Below are positions 49,459 through 58,900 of a DNA stretch of 64,000 nt, one piece after another. The notes under the pieces were generated by a model. The model was not told the DNA's origin. It did no database searches and was given only the letters and a program-made list of their open reading frames with translations. The stretch is from the NCBI GenBank assembly GCA_020636405.1, contig JACJXW010000005.1:124001-188000 (forward strand), written 5' to 3'. This DNA is from Lewinellaceae bacterium (GTDB lineage: Bacteria > Bacteroidota > Bacteroidia > Chitinophagales > Saprospiraceae). How positions within the stretch are numbered: the stretch's first letter is position 1; every line of letters starts with the position of its first letter. Made by a program: the position numbers and the translations under genes.

Positions 49459-51036
49459 ATGAAACTTATTCCCATTCTCTTTTGCCTCGCATTTGCCTTC
49501 TCTTTTTCACCCTGTTATGCTCAGCAGAGTGGAAAATCCGAAGCAGGAGCAGCCGTCGGGCTTTCCCCGGCTTCCTACCGGCCGCCGGCTTTTGCAGATG
49601 ATGGCCGCCTCGAAAAAGTGCAGGATGCCGCTTCGTCCTTCGAGCAATTGTTCAAAGCCCAGGCCGCTGCCAGGAAGATCCCCGGGCTGGCCTGGGGCGT
49701 AGTGGTTGATGATTCCCTTGCCGTGTCAGGCGCTACGGGTTTGATCCACCTTGGACAGGAACGCCTGGCCACTACCCGCTCGGCCTTCCGCATTGCTTCC
49801 ATGACCAAGAGTTTCACGGCCATGGCCATCCTGAAATTGCGGGACGAAGAGAAGCTTTCCCTGAGCGATCCGGTAAGCCGTTATATTCCCGAAATGTCCG
49901 GCCTGGATTACCTCACCGATGACGCCCCTGCGATCGATATCGAGAACCTGCTGACCATGACGGCAGGCTTCCCCGAGGACAACCCCTGGGGCGACCGCCA
50001 GCTGGCCGTTTCCGATGAAACGCTCATTGGCCTGATCCGGGAGGGGGTGTCCTTTTCCAATGTGCCCTCCGTGCAGTTCGAATACAGCAACCTCGGTTAT
50101 GCCCTGCTGGGAAATATCGTCTCCCGGGTTGCCGGCATGCCCTATCAGGACTATATCCGGCAGAACATCCTGCTGCCTCTTGGTATGGAACACACCTACT
50201 GGGAATACGCCGATGTGCCGGAAGGAGAACTGGTATCCGGCTACCGCTGGGAAGACGAACAGTGGAAAGATGAGCCGATGCTGCACGACGGGGCCTACGG
50301 CGCCATGGGCGGCCTGATCACCACGATCGAGGACTTCAGCAGGTACGTCCGCCTGCATTTGTCTGCCTGGCCGGCCCGGAGCGGGGAGGATAAAGGACCG
50401 GTCAAACGAAGCACGCTGCGGGAGATGCATACCCCGCAATTCCCGCGCCTGAATACCGGCGGAACGGGCGCCAACGGCGAGCCCTGCCCTTCGGTAACGG
50501 GCTACGGCTATGGCCTGGGCATCACCCGGAACTGTGAGGACAGGGCCAGGGTTTCCCACGGCGGCGCCCTGCCGGGGTTCGGCAGCAATTACATTTTCTA
50601 TCCGGAGTATGGCGTAGGCGTGATGGCCTTCGGCAACCTTACCTATACCGGCCCCTTGCCCCTGAAGGAAATTGAAGCCCTGCTTTTCGACTCCCTCGGC
50701 CTGGAGCCCCGAAAGCTTCCGGCCTCCGATATTTTGTTGCAGCGCCAGGAGCAGGTTGTCCAACTCCTCCAAACCTGGGACGCTCAGCTGGAAGCCGCCA
50801 TACTGGCCGAAAATTTTTATCTGGACCATTCCCGCGAACACCGAATGGCCGATATCCGGGAGGCCCTGGACAAGGCCGGCCCCATCCGGTCCGTCGGGCC
50901 CATAGAGCCGCTCAACCAGTTGCGGGGAGGCTTTACCATGGAGGCTGAAAATGGGGCCGTCAGCGTTTTCTTTACGCTGACGCCGGAAAGGGAGGCAAGG
51001 GTCCAGTACCTGGAGGTGGAATTTCAACCCAAATGA
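49459..51036 (+). CDS. Beta-lactamase-fold serine hydrolase, exported
   Basis: A 525-residue protein with a signal peptide (LAFAFSFSPCYAQ). The three class C motifs are clear: SMTKSFTAMA (SxxK), FEYSNLGYALLG (YxN) and VSHGGALPGFGSN (HxG). A C-terminal extension of about 120 residues is beta-rich. The family includes D-amino peptidases, esterases and penicillin-binding-like enzymes; the substrate is not evident. It starts 58 nt from the divergent Rof-like gene. Confidence 0.9.
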   Translation: MKLIPILFCLAFAFSFSPCYAQQSGKSEAGAAVGLSPASYRPPAFADDGRLEKVQDAASSFEQLFKAQAAARKIPGLAWGVVVDDSLAVSGATGLIHLGQERLATTRSAFRIASMTKSFTAMAILKLRDEEKLSLSDPVSRYIPEMSGLDYLTDDAPAIDIENLLTMTAGFPEDNPWGDRQLAVSDETLIGLIREGVSFSNVPSVQFEYSNLGYALLGNIVSRVAGMPYQDYIRQNILLPLGMEHTYWEYADVPEGELVSGYRWEDEQWKDEPMLHDGAYGAMGGLITTIEDFSRYVRLHLSAWPARSGEDKGPVKRSTLREMHTPQFPRLNTGGTGANGEPCPSVTGYGYGLGITRNCEDRARVSHGGALPGFGSNYIFYPEYGVGVMAFGNLTYTGPLPLKEIEALLFDSLGLEPRKLPASDILLQRQEQVVQLLQTWDAQLEAAILAENFYLDHSREHRMADIREALDKAGPIRSVGPIEPLNQLRGGFTMEAENGAVSVFFTLTPEREARVQYLEVEFQPK

Positions 51037-51042
51037 CAGGGA

Positions 51043-51906
51043 CTACCGCTCCTCCAGGAATTTGTGGATGGCCGCAAAATCCAGCCGCCCCATCCCCTTT
51101 TTACTGGCTTCGGCGTACAGCTCCTTCGCCACATTGGCCAGGTAGAGCGGCTGCTTCAGCTCATAGGCGGTGAGGGCGGCCAGATGCAGGTCTTTGTGCA
51201 TCAGTTCGAGCGGGAACTGCACGTCGTAATCGTCATTGCGCACCATCTCAGCCTTGGCTTTGGTGAAGGGGGCGGCCACGGCCAGATTTGGGATGATATT
51301 AAGCAAAAATTCCTTTGACAAGCCCATTTTTTCCCCCAGCAGCACGGCTTCCGAAAAGATGGCCATAGATTGCGCCAGCATAATATTCACCAGCATTTTG
51401 AAGGAAGCGCCCTTCCCGGTTTCACCGATGTGCAGCACTTTGTTGCCCATCCTGTTGAGATAGGGTTGCACTTCTTCCAACAGGCCCTTCTCCGCCCCCA
51501 CGAAAAATACCAGATCCGCATTGGCGGCCTGCGGTTTGGTACCGGCCACAGGGGCGTCCATAAAGCGTATACCGGCTTTTGCCGCCGCCTCGGCGGCCCG
51601 GAGGCTGAAAGAGGGGTTGACGGTGGAGCAATCCACCCAGATGGCATTGCTTTTCATGTGGGATAAGGCGGCCCCTTCTTCCAGGAACACCTGTTCCACC
51701 GCTTCGGGATTGGACAGCATGCTGAATACGACATCCGCTTGCGTTACGGCTTCTTTTGCTGAGGGCGCCGTTTTGGCTCCCCGGGCCTTCAGCTCTTCCA
51801 TTGGAGACGGGGAGCGGTTCCATACCGTTACGTCCACGCCGTTTTTCAACAAATTTGCCGCCATGCGGCTGCCCATGATGCCCAGGCCGATGAAGGTGAT
51901 CTTCAT
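51043..51906 (-). CDS. NAD(P)-dependent beta-hydroxyacid dehydrogenase
   Basis: A 287-residue protein from the ATG at 51904-51906. FIGLGIMGSRMAANLL is the dinucleotide-binding GxGxMG motif; DAPVAGTKPQA is the substrate-binding DxPVSG-type segment and GKGASFKMLVN carries the catalytic Lys of the 3-hydroxyisobutyrate dehydrogenase / glyoxylate-succinic semialdehyde reductase family. It reduces or oxidises small hydroxyacids in the cytoplasm. It ends 6 nt from the convergent serine hydrolase gene. Confidence 0.92.
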   Translation of the reverse strand: MKITFIGLGIMGSRMAANLLKNGVDVTVWNRSPSPMEELKARGAKTAPSAKEAVTQADVVFSMLSNPEAVEQVFLEEGAALSHMKSNAIWVDCSTVNPSFSLRAAEAAAKAGIRFMDAPVAGTKPQAANADLVFFVGAEKGLLEEVQPYLNRMGNKVLHIGETGKGASFKMLVNIMLAQSMAIFSEAVLLGEKMGLSKEFLLNIIPNLAVAAPFTKAKAEMVRNDDYDVQFPLELMHKDLHLAALTAYELKQPLYLANVAKELYAEASKKGMGRLDFAAIHKFLEER

Positions 51907-52118
51907 GTGGTTTATTTTTCGATTGGTTAAAAATAGAAAACCTGGGGTTGTGCCAAAAGCCCTTGGAGAAGATAGTAAGTAGTTGGACAGTACCGCAGCT
52001 TTATGAATCATAAAAAGTCATAACCATCATGTCCGATCTGTGTCCTATCCCTTTTTGCACAACCCCTCGGAGACGTTACACCAGTCAACTTGAGGGGACG
52101 CGAGTTTATCGTCTTCGA

Positions 52119-52136
52119 CGCCAAAAAATTTTGGCG
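52119..52136. repeat. 18-bp palindrome
   Basis: CGCCAAAA-AA-TTTTGGCG has 8-bp arms around two bases. It could be an operator or part of a decayed repeat. Confidence 0.5.
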
Positions 52137-52221
52137 AACCGAGTTAGCGTTGCGATACAAAGGTGCGGGTATACAGGGCGGGGAACTATTCGCAATCCGG
52201 CGGAAATAACACTTATGCGTC

Positions 52222-52259
52222 AACGAATCCCTAATCACGAGTAACGAATAACGAATCCC
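52222..52259. repeat. Heptad array of a second type
   Basis: On the minus strand the sequence is built of 7-nt units GATTCGT, TATTCGT, TACTCGT, GATTAGG, GATTCGT. The period matches the GATTTGC arrays at 13.1, 14.4 and 22.2 kb but the unit differs. Confidence 0.6.
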
Positions 52260-52263
52260 GCCC

Positions 52264-53175
52264 CTAATTCTCCAGCCGGTTCCGATGCAGGGAGAGGATA
52301 TACTGCTTGGGCGTCTGCCCGTATTTGCTTCTGAACTCCTTGATGAAATACGAGATGTTCTCGTAGCCCACTTCGAAGGCCAGTTCGGTGACGCTCACTT
52401 CCTTTTCCTTCAGGATAGACAGCGCCTTTTCCAGGCGTTTATCCTTCAGCCATTGCTGAGGCGTGATATCATAGTAGGCCTTAAAATCCCGCCGGAAGGT
52501 GCTGAGGCTGCGGCCGGTCAGGTAGGCGTAGTCCTCGATCTTGAGCGGCTTATCGAAGTTCTGTTCCATGAAGGTTTTGACGTTCCGCTTTTTGGGCAGG
52601 GTGAGGCGGAAGAGGAAATTGGCGAACTGCTGTTCCTGCGCCAGGCTGTTGAGTAGGTAGAGCAGTTCCAGGATCTTGAGGTTGAGGAAGTTCTTGTTGC
52701 GCAGGCGGTTGTTTTGGTAGATGTCGATGAGGGAATCGGCGAACATCCGGAGGGTGGGCACGACACCGAACTTCAGGTGATCGGGCACGGCCTTGTTGGT
52801 GACTTCCGTTACCCTCGTGGTGGACAGAAATTCCTGGATGATGCTGTCGTCGAAGTAGAACAGGAGGTTCTGAAAAGTGCCTGATTCCGGGATCAGGTCG
52901 GAAACGTAGTACATGCCTCGCGGGATGAATAATACCTCGTTGGGCTTCACTTTGATCAGCTTATCGTCGTAGGTGAGGATATGCTGCTCGCCGGAAAGCT
53001 GTATGGAGACGACGTGGTTGGAGATGTAACCCTGCCGGTTCACCACCGGCTCGGTGAGTTCCTTGCGGAGGATACAGACGTTGCCGTCTCTCAGGATGGT
53101 ACTGACCTTTGGGTTGTCGAATAACCGTTGCGGGATGAGGATCATGTTTTTAGCCGGCAAGTTGATTGGGCTCAA
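52264..53175 (-). CDS. AraC-family transcriptional regulator
   Basis: A 303-residue protein. The N-terminal about 170 residues form a cupin-like sensor region (IRGQ-free; VLFIPRGMYYVSDL strand pair), and the C-terminal about 100 residues carry two helix-turn-helix motifs (IEDYAYLTGRSLSTFRRDFKAYY and VTELAFEVGYENISYFIKEF). No membrane helix is seen. An internal ATG at residue 11 is an alternative start. Target genes and effector are unknown; it could control the neighbouring dehydrogenase. Confidence 0.9.
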   Translation of the reverse strand: MSPINLPAKNMILIPQRLFDNPKVSTILRDGNVCILRKELTEPVVNRQGYISNHVVSIQLSGEQHILTYDDKLIKVKPNEVLFIPRGMYYVSDLIPESGTFQNLLFYFDDSIIQEFLSTTRVTEVTNKAVPDHLKFGVVPTLRMFADSLIDIYQNNRLRNKNFLNLKILELLYLLNSLAQEQQFANFLFRLTLPKKRNVKTFMEQNFDKPLKIEDYAYLTGRSLSTFRRDFKAYYDITPQQWLKDKRLEKALSILKEKEVSVTELAFEVGYENISYFIKEFRSKYGQTPKQYILSLHRNRLEN

Positions 53176-53217
53176 AGTACGAAACTAGCCGAAAACGGGC
53201 AAAAGTGTTGTTTTTGA

Positions 53218-53910
53218 TCAGGAGATATACTTCCTCGCATTTTTCACCACCTCCGGCGTTGTCCATTCCTTGTACATTTCCAGAAAGCGTCGTACAAATG
53301 CTTTATCGTGCCGGGAATATTCCCGCAGCACCCAGCCCACGCTCGTCTTACAGAACCGCTCTTCTCTTTGAATGAGGGTAATGGAAAAGGCCTCGATCGT
53401 ATCGATGTGTTCAGTGATGGACTTGCACTGTGCGAACGGCACCAGCGAAGCCCGGGCCGTCCACAGGTACTCATCCGCATTCCAGGCTTTCAATACCGGC
53501 AGGGCCTGCTCCGGCGAGCGGTCCACCATAGGCGACAGCAGGCGCACACATAGCCAGTCGCAGACGTTCCAGTCGCTGATCCAGCGTTGATCAAACCATT
53601 CGGAGATCAGGCTGAGTTGCGGCCGGGCATCCATTCCTTTCCAGTAGAGCTGCAGGTAGAGGATTGCCGCCAGCTTGTCTTCGGTGAAGGGCTGCTGCAT
53701 GAGATCGCTTAGGATCGCAAACTGAGCTTCAACCGGCTGTTGGTTCAGGCCATGCTCTTTTGTAACGGCCTTCACCACCTCCCTGATCTGCGGAATGCCC
53801 ACGCCTTTGGACCGAATGTCGTGCTTGACGTAGTTTTCCAGCCAGCGGGCTTTGTGCTCGTCGCCCAGGGCGGTGAGGTGGGATTGGATGAGTTGGGAAG
53901 GGGTATGCAT
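53218..53910 (-). CDS. DNA alkylation repair protein (AlkD-like HEAT repeats)
   Basis: A 230-residue protein from the ATG at 53908-53910. It is built of helical HEAT-like repeats; GVGIPQIREVVK and DWNVCDWLCVRL and CKTSVGWVLREYSRHD are typical of the AlkD-like alkylpurine glycosylase family, including the conserved Trp/Asp pair region. AlkD proteins remove bulky or positively charged alkylated bases without base flipping. A cytosolic repair role fits its neighbour, the SWIM protein and helicase genes. Confidence 0.85.
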   Translation of the reverse strand: MHTPSQLIQSHLTALGDEHKARWLENYVKHDIRSKGVGIPQIREVVKAVTKEHGLNQQPVEAQFAILSDLMQQPFTEDKLAAILYLQLYWKGMDARPQLSLISEWFDQRWISDWNVCDWLCVRLLSPMVDRSPEQALPVLKAWNADEYLWTARASLVPFAQCKSITEHIDTIEAFSITLIQREERFCKTSVGWVLREYSRHDKAFVRRFLEMYKEWTTPEVVKNARKYIS

Positions 53911-54049
53911 GGTATTAATCAGCTGAATCGGGATGAAATTTACGCTTTTTGCGGAATAAGGCCATGGAAGCAAGGTGGAAGGCACCTTAAAAGTGCCTTC
54001 CATCTTTAAAAATTTAAATTGTATTTTCCCCACGAGCCAGAGGTCCGCG

Positions 54050-55786
54050 CTACTTCAACACCCTCCCCAGCTCCTCCCGCATCGCCGGCCGGCGCGGGTA
54101 TTGCTGGATGAGCGAAGCGGCCAGCTCGTCGATGGCGGCATGGCTGCCCTCGATGTCCTGTTTTATTTTTTTCATTAGTGCGGCGACCCTTTGGTATTCG
54201 CCCCTGTTGCCGGCCTTGTCGGCCATTGTTTTCAGTACGTTCCTGTAAAGCGGCAGCATTTCTTTCGGGTAATTCCTGGCCAGATAGGGGTGTACCTGGC
54301 TCAGGATATGCTCATCGGGATCCGGCGGAATGAGATGCAGTAGCCTTTCCCATTGCTGCTCCGCAATATAAATGGGCGCTAGCCTCCCGAACAGCGCGTG
54401 TTCCAGACTATCCCATTCGAATTTCCGGGGTTTGGCGGTTTCCTCGGCGAGGACGGACTGTATGTGCTGCTCAATGACTTCCGGCCATTCCTCCGGCGGG
54501 AAGGAGTCCTTCCATTTCTGGTAGAATTCGGTGTTCATCCCCCTGTCGAAAGCGAACCTTTTGGCAAAGAACCGAAAGGTGGCGAGGTCGCCCTCCAGTT
54601 GCGCGACCCGAAGCAGCACCTCTTCCCATTTGCGCACTGTGCCGGGATGCTGTTTGCTTTCCGCGATCTCGATGCCCCCGGCGATGAGTTGTTTGGCCCG
54701 GAGGAAGTCTTGTTGGGCAATGGCCTCTTCCACCATTCCGAGCCGCACCTCTACGATGTCCATGTTGGCGGCGATGAGTTGCCTGGCTTCTTCTTCGCGG
54801 CCAATGGCCTGCAGGAAGCGGATCTTGTATTTTTTGAGCGCTTCTCTGGTGTATTCGCGGTAAGAACCGGTGGCTGCCCTGGATTCCAGGAGCTTGTCGA
54901 GCAGGTGCAGAAAGCGTTCGGGATCCACGTGCGGGGCGAGGGATTCGGCCACAGCCAGCATTTCGTAGCCGAAGTCGCCGTAGTCGAACCAGGTTGCATC
55001 CGGCAATTGCTTTTCCAGCCAGGCATAGATCTGGCCCAGCGTCTCGGGAGCTACCGCCTTGCTATTCGCGATGTTCCGGAACACCTGGATGCCATCTTGA
55101 ATGATGCCGCCAATATTTCCGGCAGAATCGTCGCATGCTTGCTGTACTGTCATCACTTCCAGGCACACGGCCTGCGCGATGGCCATGGCCTCGCGGAAGT
55201 TGTTCCTGGCTATGGCATGACCGGCGGCCTGCAATACCGGCATCATGGCTTTGGAGAAGGCGAAGGTGCCCCGGTAGTCCATAAAGCCCCGGTCGGAATG
55301 CCTTCTGGCCAGTTGCCGCACCATTTCCCGGTATTTTTTCTCCACGTCCATCCCCGGGTCCTTGTCCGAAAAGAACAACATAAACTGCTCGCCGAACTCC
55401 CGGCCTTGTGCTTTCTGATACCGGATAAATTCGCGCAGTTCTTCGATGTCGAGCTGGAGCAGGATGTCCTCAAAGCTCATTTTGGGGGCTTTGGTTTTCC
55501 CTTTTCTGGCTTTCGCCGGCGCCGCTTCGCGCAGGGCGTACAGCACGGCCACCACGTGTTTGCAAACCGGCCCGCCGTCGTAGGGGCAATCGCAGCTCCA
55601 GGCCTTTACCTGTTTGCCGGCCAGCGTTATTTCTACCTCGTAGTCTTCGCTGCCGGCTACTACCGCTTCCCATTGGCCCTTTGTGGTTTCCTCCAGGCGC
55701 TCCACGGCGCGCTCGTTAAAATAGGCCAGGCCACGGGCCAGGATCTTTGCCGGCACAAGGGATTCGAAATTGTCGAGGGAAAACAT
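54050..55786 (-). CDS. SWIM zinc-finger protein with helical repeats
   Basis: A 578-residue protein. The SWIM finger is CDCPYDGGPVCKH at residues 65-77 (CxC-x7-CxH). The rest is almost all helical, with tetratricopeptide-like helix pairs, and no catalytic motif is seen. SWIM domains bind DNA or proteins and often accompany helicases. The gene is divergent from the 1601-residue exonuclease-RecQ-UvrD gene across only 135 nt, so the two may be co-regulated and work together (inference). Confidence 0.88.
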   Translation of the reverse strand: MFSLDNFESLVPAKILARGLAYFNERAVERLEETTKGQWEAVVAGSEDYEVEITLAGKQVKAWSCDCPYDGGPVCKHVVAVLYALREAAPAKARKGKTKAPKMSFEDILLQLDIEELREFIRYQKAQGREFGEQFMLFFSDKDPGMDVEKKYREMVRQLARRHSDRGFMDYRGTFAFSKAMMPVLQAAGHAIARNNFREAMAIAQAVCLEVMTVQQACDDSAGNIGGIIQDGIQVFRNIANSKAVAPETLGQIYAWLEKQLPDATWFDYGDFGYEMLAVAESLAPHVDPERFLHLLDKLLESRAATGSYREYTREALKKYKIRFLQAIGREEEARQLIAANMDIVEVRLGMVEEAIAQQDFLRAKQLIAGGIEIAESKQHPGTVRKWEEVLLRVAQLEGDLATFRFFAKRFAFDRGMNTEFYQKWKDSFPPEEWPEVIEQHIQSVLAEETAKPRKFEWDSLEHALFGRLAPIYIAEQQWERLLHLIPPDPDEHILSQVHPYLARNYPKEMLPLYRNVLKTMADKAGNRGEYQRVAALMKKIKQDIEGSHAAIDELAASLIQQYPRRPAMREELGRVLK

Positions 55787-55891
55787 GTTGTTTTTTAAAG
55801 CAAATATAAATCTTTCAAGCCTTCTGAAAGCGGAGAGTTGCTGCTTCCCCCGTTTTTCGCCCTAAATAAAGCGGAATTCGAAGCGCCTTTG

Positions 55892-55899
55892 TAGCTTTG
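55892..55899 (+). promoter_or_regulatory. Candidate -7 promoter box for the helicase fusion gene
   Basis: TAGCTTTG matches the Bacteroidota -7 consensus TAnnTTTG, 22 nt before the ATG at 55922. No good -33 TTG partner is seen at the usual distance, so this is weak. Confidence 0.3.
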
Positions 55900-55921
55900 T
55901 AGGAAACGGAATGGAACCAGT

Positions 55922-58900
55922 ATGCCCTCCATAGCCTTTTTCGATACGGAAACCGGCCGCAACGGCAAAAAAGTCTTCGACATCGGGGGCTGCCTGGACG
56001 ATGGCCGGCAGTTTCACGATGCTTCGCTCGAGCGATTCGCATTGTTTCTTCGGGGAGCGGATTTTGTTTGCGGGCACAACATTTTTCAGCATGATCTGAA
56101 ATTCGTCCGCCCGGCGCTTGCCGCGGCGGGTATTCCGCTCGAAAACGCCATTGATACCTTGCCGTGGTCGCCGCTGCTCTTTCCTCAGAAACCCTACCAT
56201 GCCCTGGTCAAGGACGATAAGCTCCAAACCGATGCCATCAACAACCCGCTCAACGACGCCCTGAAAGCGCGGGACCTGTTTCACGACGAAGTGACGGCAT
56301 TCTCGCGCCTCGACCCCGGCCTGAAAATGATTTTTTACGGTTTACTTCAAGCCCAGGCGGCGTTTTCCGCCTTTTTTAAATTCCTGCGTTTTTCGCCTGA
56401 AAATCCGAACGTTACCGCATTGATTTTTGAAAAATTTGGCGCCGACATTTGTGAAAAGGCAGCTGTTGCCCGGTTTGCCGATGAAAACCCCATCGAATTG
56501 GCCTACGCTCTGGCCATTACCCACTGCCGGAGCCGTTTTTCCGCGACGCCACCCTGGGTGCTGAGGAATTATCCGGAAATCGAGCGCGTCATGGCAAACC
56601 TGCGCAACAAACCCTGCCTGGAAGGCTGCGCGTACTGCGACCAACACCTTGACATTTTCAAAGGCCTGAAACAGTTTTTCGGTTTTGAGCACTACCGAAC
56701 CTACGGAGGCGAGCCCCTGCAGGAAAAAGCCGTCCGGGCGGCCGTCCGGAACGAGTCCCTCTTGGCCATTTTTCCTACGGGCGGCGGCAAATCCATCACC
56801 TTCCAGGTACCCGCCCTGATGAGCGGCCAAAGTATGAAAGCCCTGACGGTCGTTATCTCGCCCCTGCAATCGCTGATGAAGGACCAGGTGGACAATCTGG
56901 AACGCGCGGGCATCACCGAAGCGGCCACCATCAACGGCCTGCTCGACCCCATCGAACGCGCCAAATCCTTCGAGCGCGTGGAAGACGGCTCGGCCGCGCT
57001 GCTCTACATCTCACCCGAGTCCCTGCGTTCCAAATCCATCGAACGTTTGCTGCTGGGCCGCAAGATCGCCCGCTTCGTCATTGATGAGGCACACTGCTTC
57101 TCCGCCTGGGGCCAGGATTTCCGGGTGGACTACCTCTACATTGCCGATTTTATCAAAAACCTGCAGGAAAAGAAGAACCTCGCCGACCCCATCCCCGTCT
57201 CCTGCTTCACTGCTACCGCGAAACAGAAAGTCATTGAAGACATTTGCGCCTATTTTTGGGAAAAACTGAACCTTGAACTCGATGTTCTTCGGGCCTCCGC
57301 CGCCCGAAGCAACCTGCACTACAAGGTGCTGGAAAAAGAAGGCGACGAAGACAAATACGACGCCCTGCGCAACCTCCTTAACGACAAAAACTGCCCGGCC
57401 ATCGTGTACGTCTCCCGCACGCGAAAAGCAAGCGAACTTTCCGAGCGGCTGCGGGCAGACGGCTTCAACGCCCGCGCCTTTCACGGTAAAATGGAGGCTA
57501 CGGAAAAAACGGAGAATCAAAATGCCTTCATCGCCGGAATGGTGCAAATCATGGTCGCCACCTCGGCCTTTGGCATGGGCGTAGACAAAAAAGATGTAGG
57601 CATGGTCGTCCATTTCGACATTTCCGATTCTTTGGAAAACTATGTGCAGGAGGCCGGGCGCGCCGGGCGCGACGAAAAAATTGAGGCGGAGTGCTACGTG
57701 CTGTTCAATGAGGAAGATTTGAGCAAACATTTTATCCTGTTGAACCAGGCCAAACTCAACATCCAGGAGATCAAACAAATCTGGAACGCCATCAAATTCA
57801 TTACCAAATACCGCACAAGCGTTTCCAATTCGCCGCTCGAGATCGCCCGTAAAGCGGGCTGGGACGACAGTGTTGCTGAAATCGAAACCCGCGTAACCAC
57901 CGCCATTGCCGCGCTCGAAGATGCCGGCTACCTGCGCCGTGGGCAGAACATGCCCCGCATTTACGCCAACAGTATCCTGAGCAAAACCGCACAAGAGGCC
58001 ATTGAAAAAATAGAAAGATCCGATCGCTTCGGCCACGGCCGCCAGAAAACGGACGCCATCCGAATCCTCAAAAAACTGTTCTCCAGTAAAAGCAAGGCCC
58101 AGGCTGCTGACAGCGAAGCCGCCGAATCGCGCATTGATTACATCAGCGACCATCTGGGCATCGTCAGAGAAGAGGTCATCCAGATCATTAACCTGCTGCG
58201 GGAAGAAAAGATCCTTGCCGACGCCAAAGACCTGACGGCGTTCATCAAACGCGGCGACCAAAAAAACCGCTCGCTTGCCATCGTGGAAACGTTCTATCAA
58301 ATCGAACAGTTTTTGCTCACTCAATTGGACGAGGCCGAACGGGACTTTTCGCTCAAAGCTCTCAATGAAGCCGCCGAAGCCGCAGGCTGCGCCGGCGTTT
58401 CGCCGCAACGACTCAAAACGATACTGAACTTTTGGGCCATAAAACACTGGATAAAACGCGCGCCCCGCGATTTTGCGAACCAGATTATCGTAGTGCAAGC
58501 CAAGGATTCGCCCCGGAATTTGCGTGAAAAATTGGAAAAACGGTACGAACTGGCGCGTTCGGCCATTGAGTTTTTATATCTAAAAAGCAAACCGGCCACT
58601 GCCGGAAACGGGCAGGCAGAGGAAGTGCTGGTAGAATTTTCAGTGCTGGAATTAAAAGAAAATTTCGAGCGGCAAGCCGGCCTGTTTCAACAGAAAACCA
58701 CATCGGAGGCAGTCGAAGATGCGCTTTTTTACCTGTCAAGAATCGAGGCCCTGAAAATTGAGGGCGGCTTTTTGGTCGTTTACAACCGCTTGAACATCGT
58801 CCGTTTGGAAGAAAACAACAAAATCCAATACAAAAACGAGGACTATCAAAAACTCAATCAGTTCTACGAAAACAAGGTGCAACAAATTCACATCGTAGGA

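Larger units (their letters stand above)
51907..52263. other. Intergenic stretch, 357 nt, with palindromes and heptads
   Basis: No gene is recognised. It holds a C-rich/G-rich inverted repeat (CCCCTC ... GAGGGG near 52062-52096), the palindrome at 52119-52136 and a heptad array at 52222-52259. Nothing in it resembles a promoter of known type. Confidence 0.55.

Noticed and set aside
54398..55798. Antisense frame of over 460 codons across the SWIM gene
   Set aside because: It overlaps the whole SWIM gene, and the SWIM motif CxC-x7-CxH is only on the minus strand.
57011..58498. Antisense open frame of about 500 codons over the RecQ region
   Set aside because: Phe/Val/Gly-rich sequence with no motif, opposite conserved helicase motifs.
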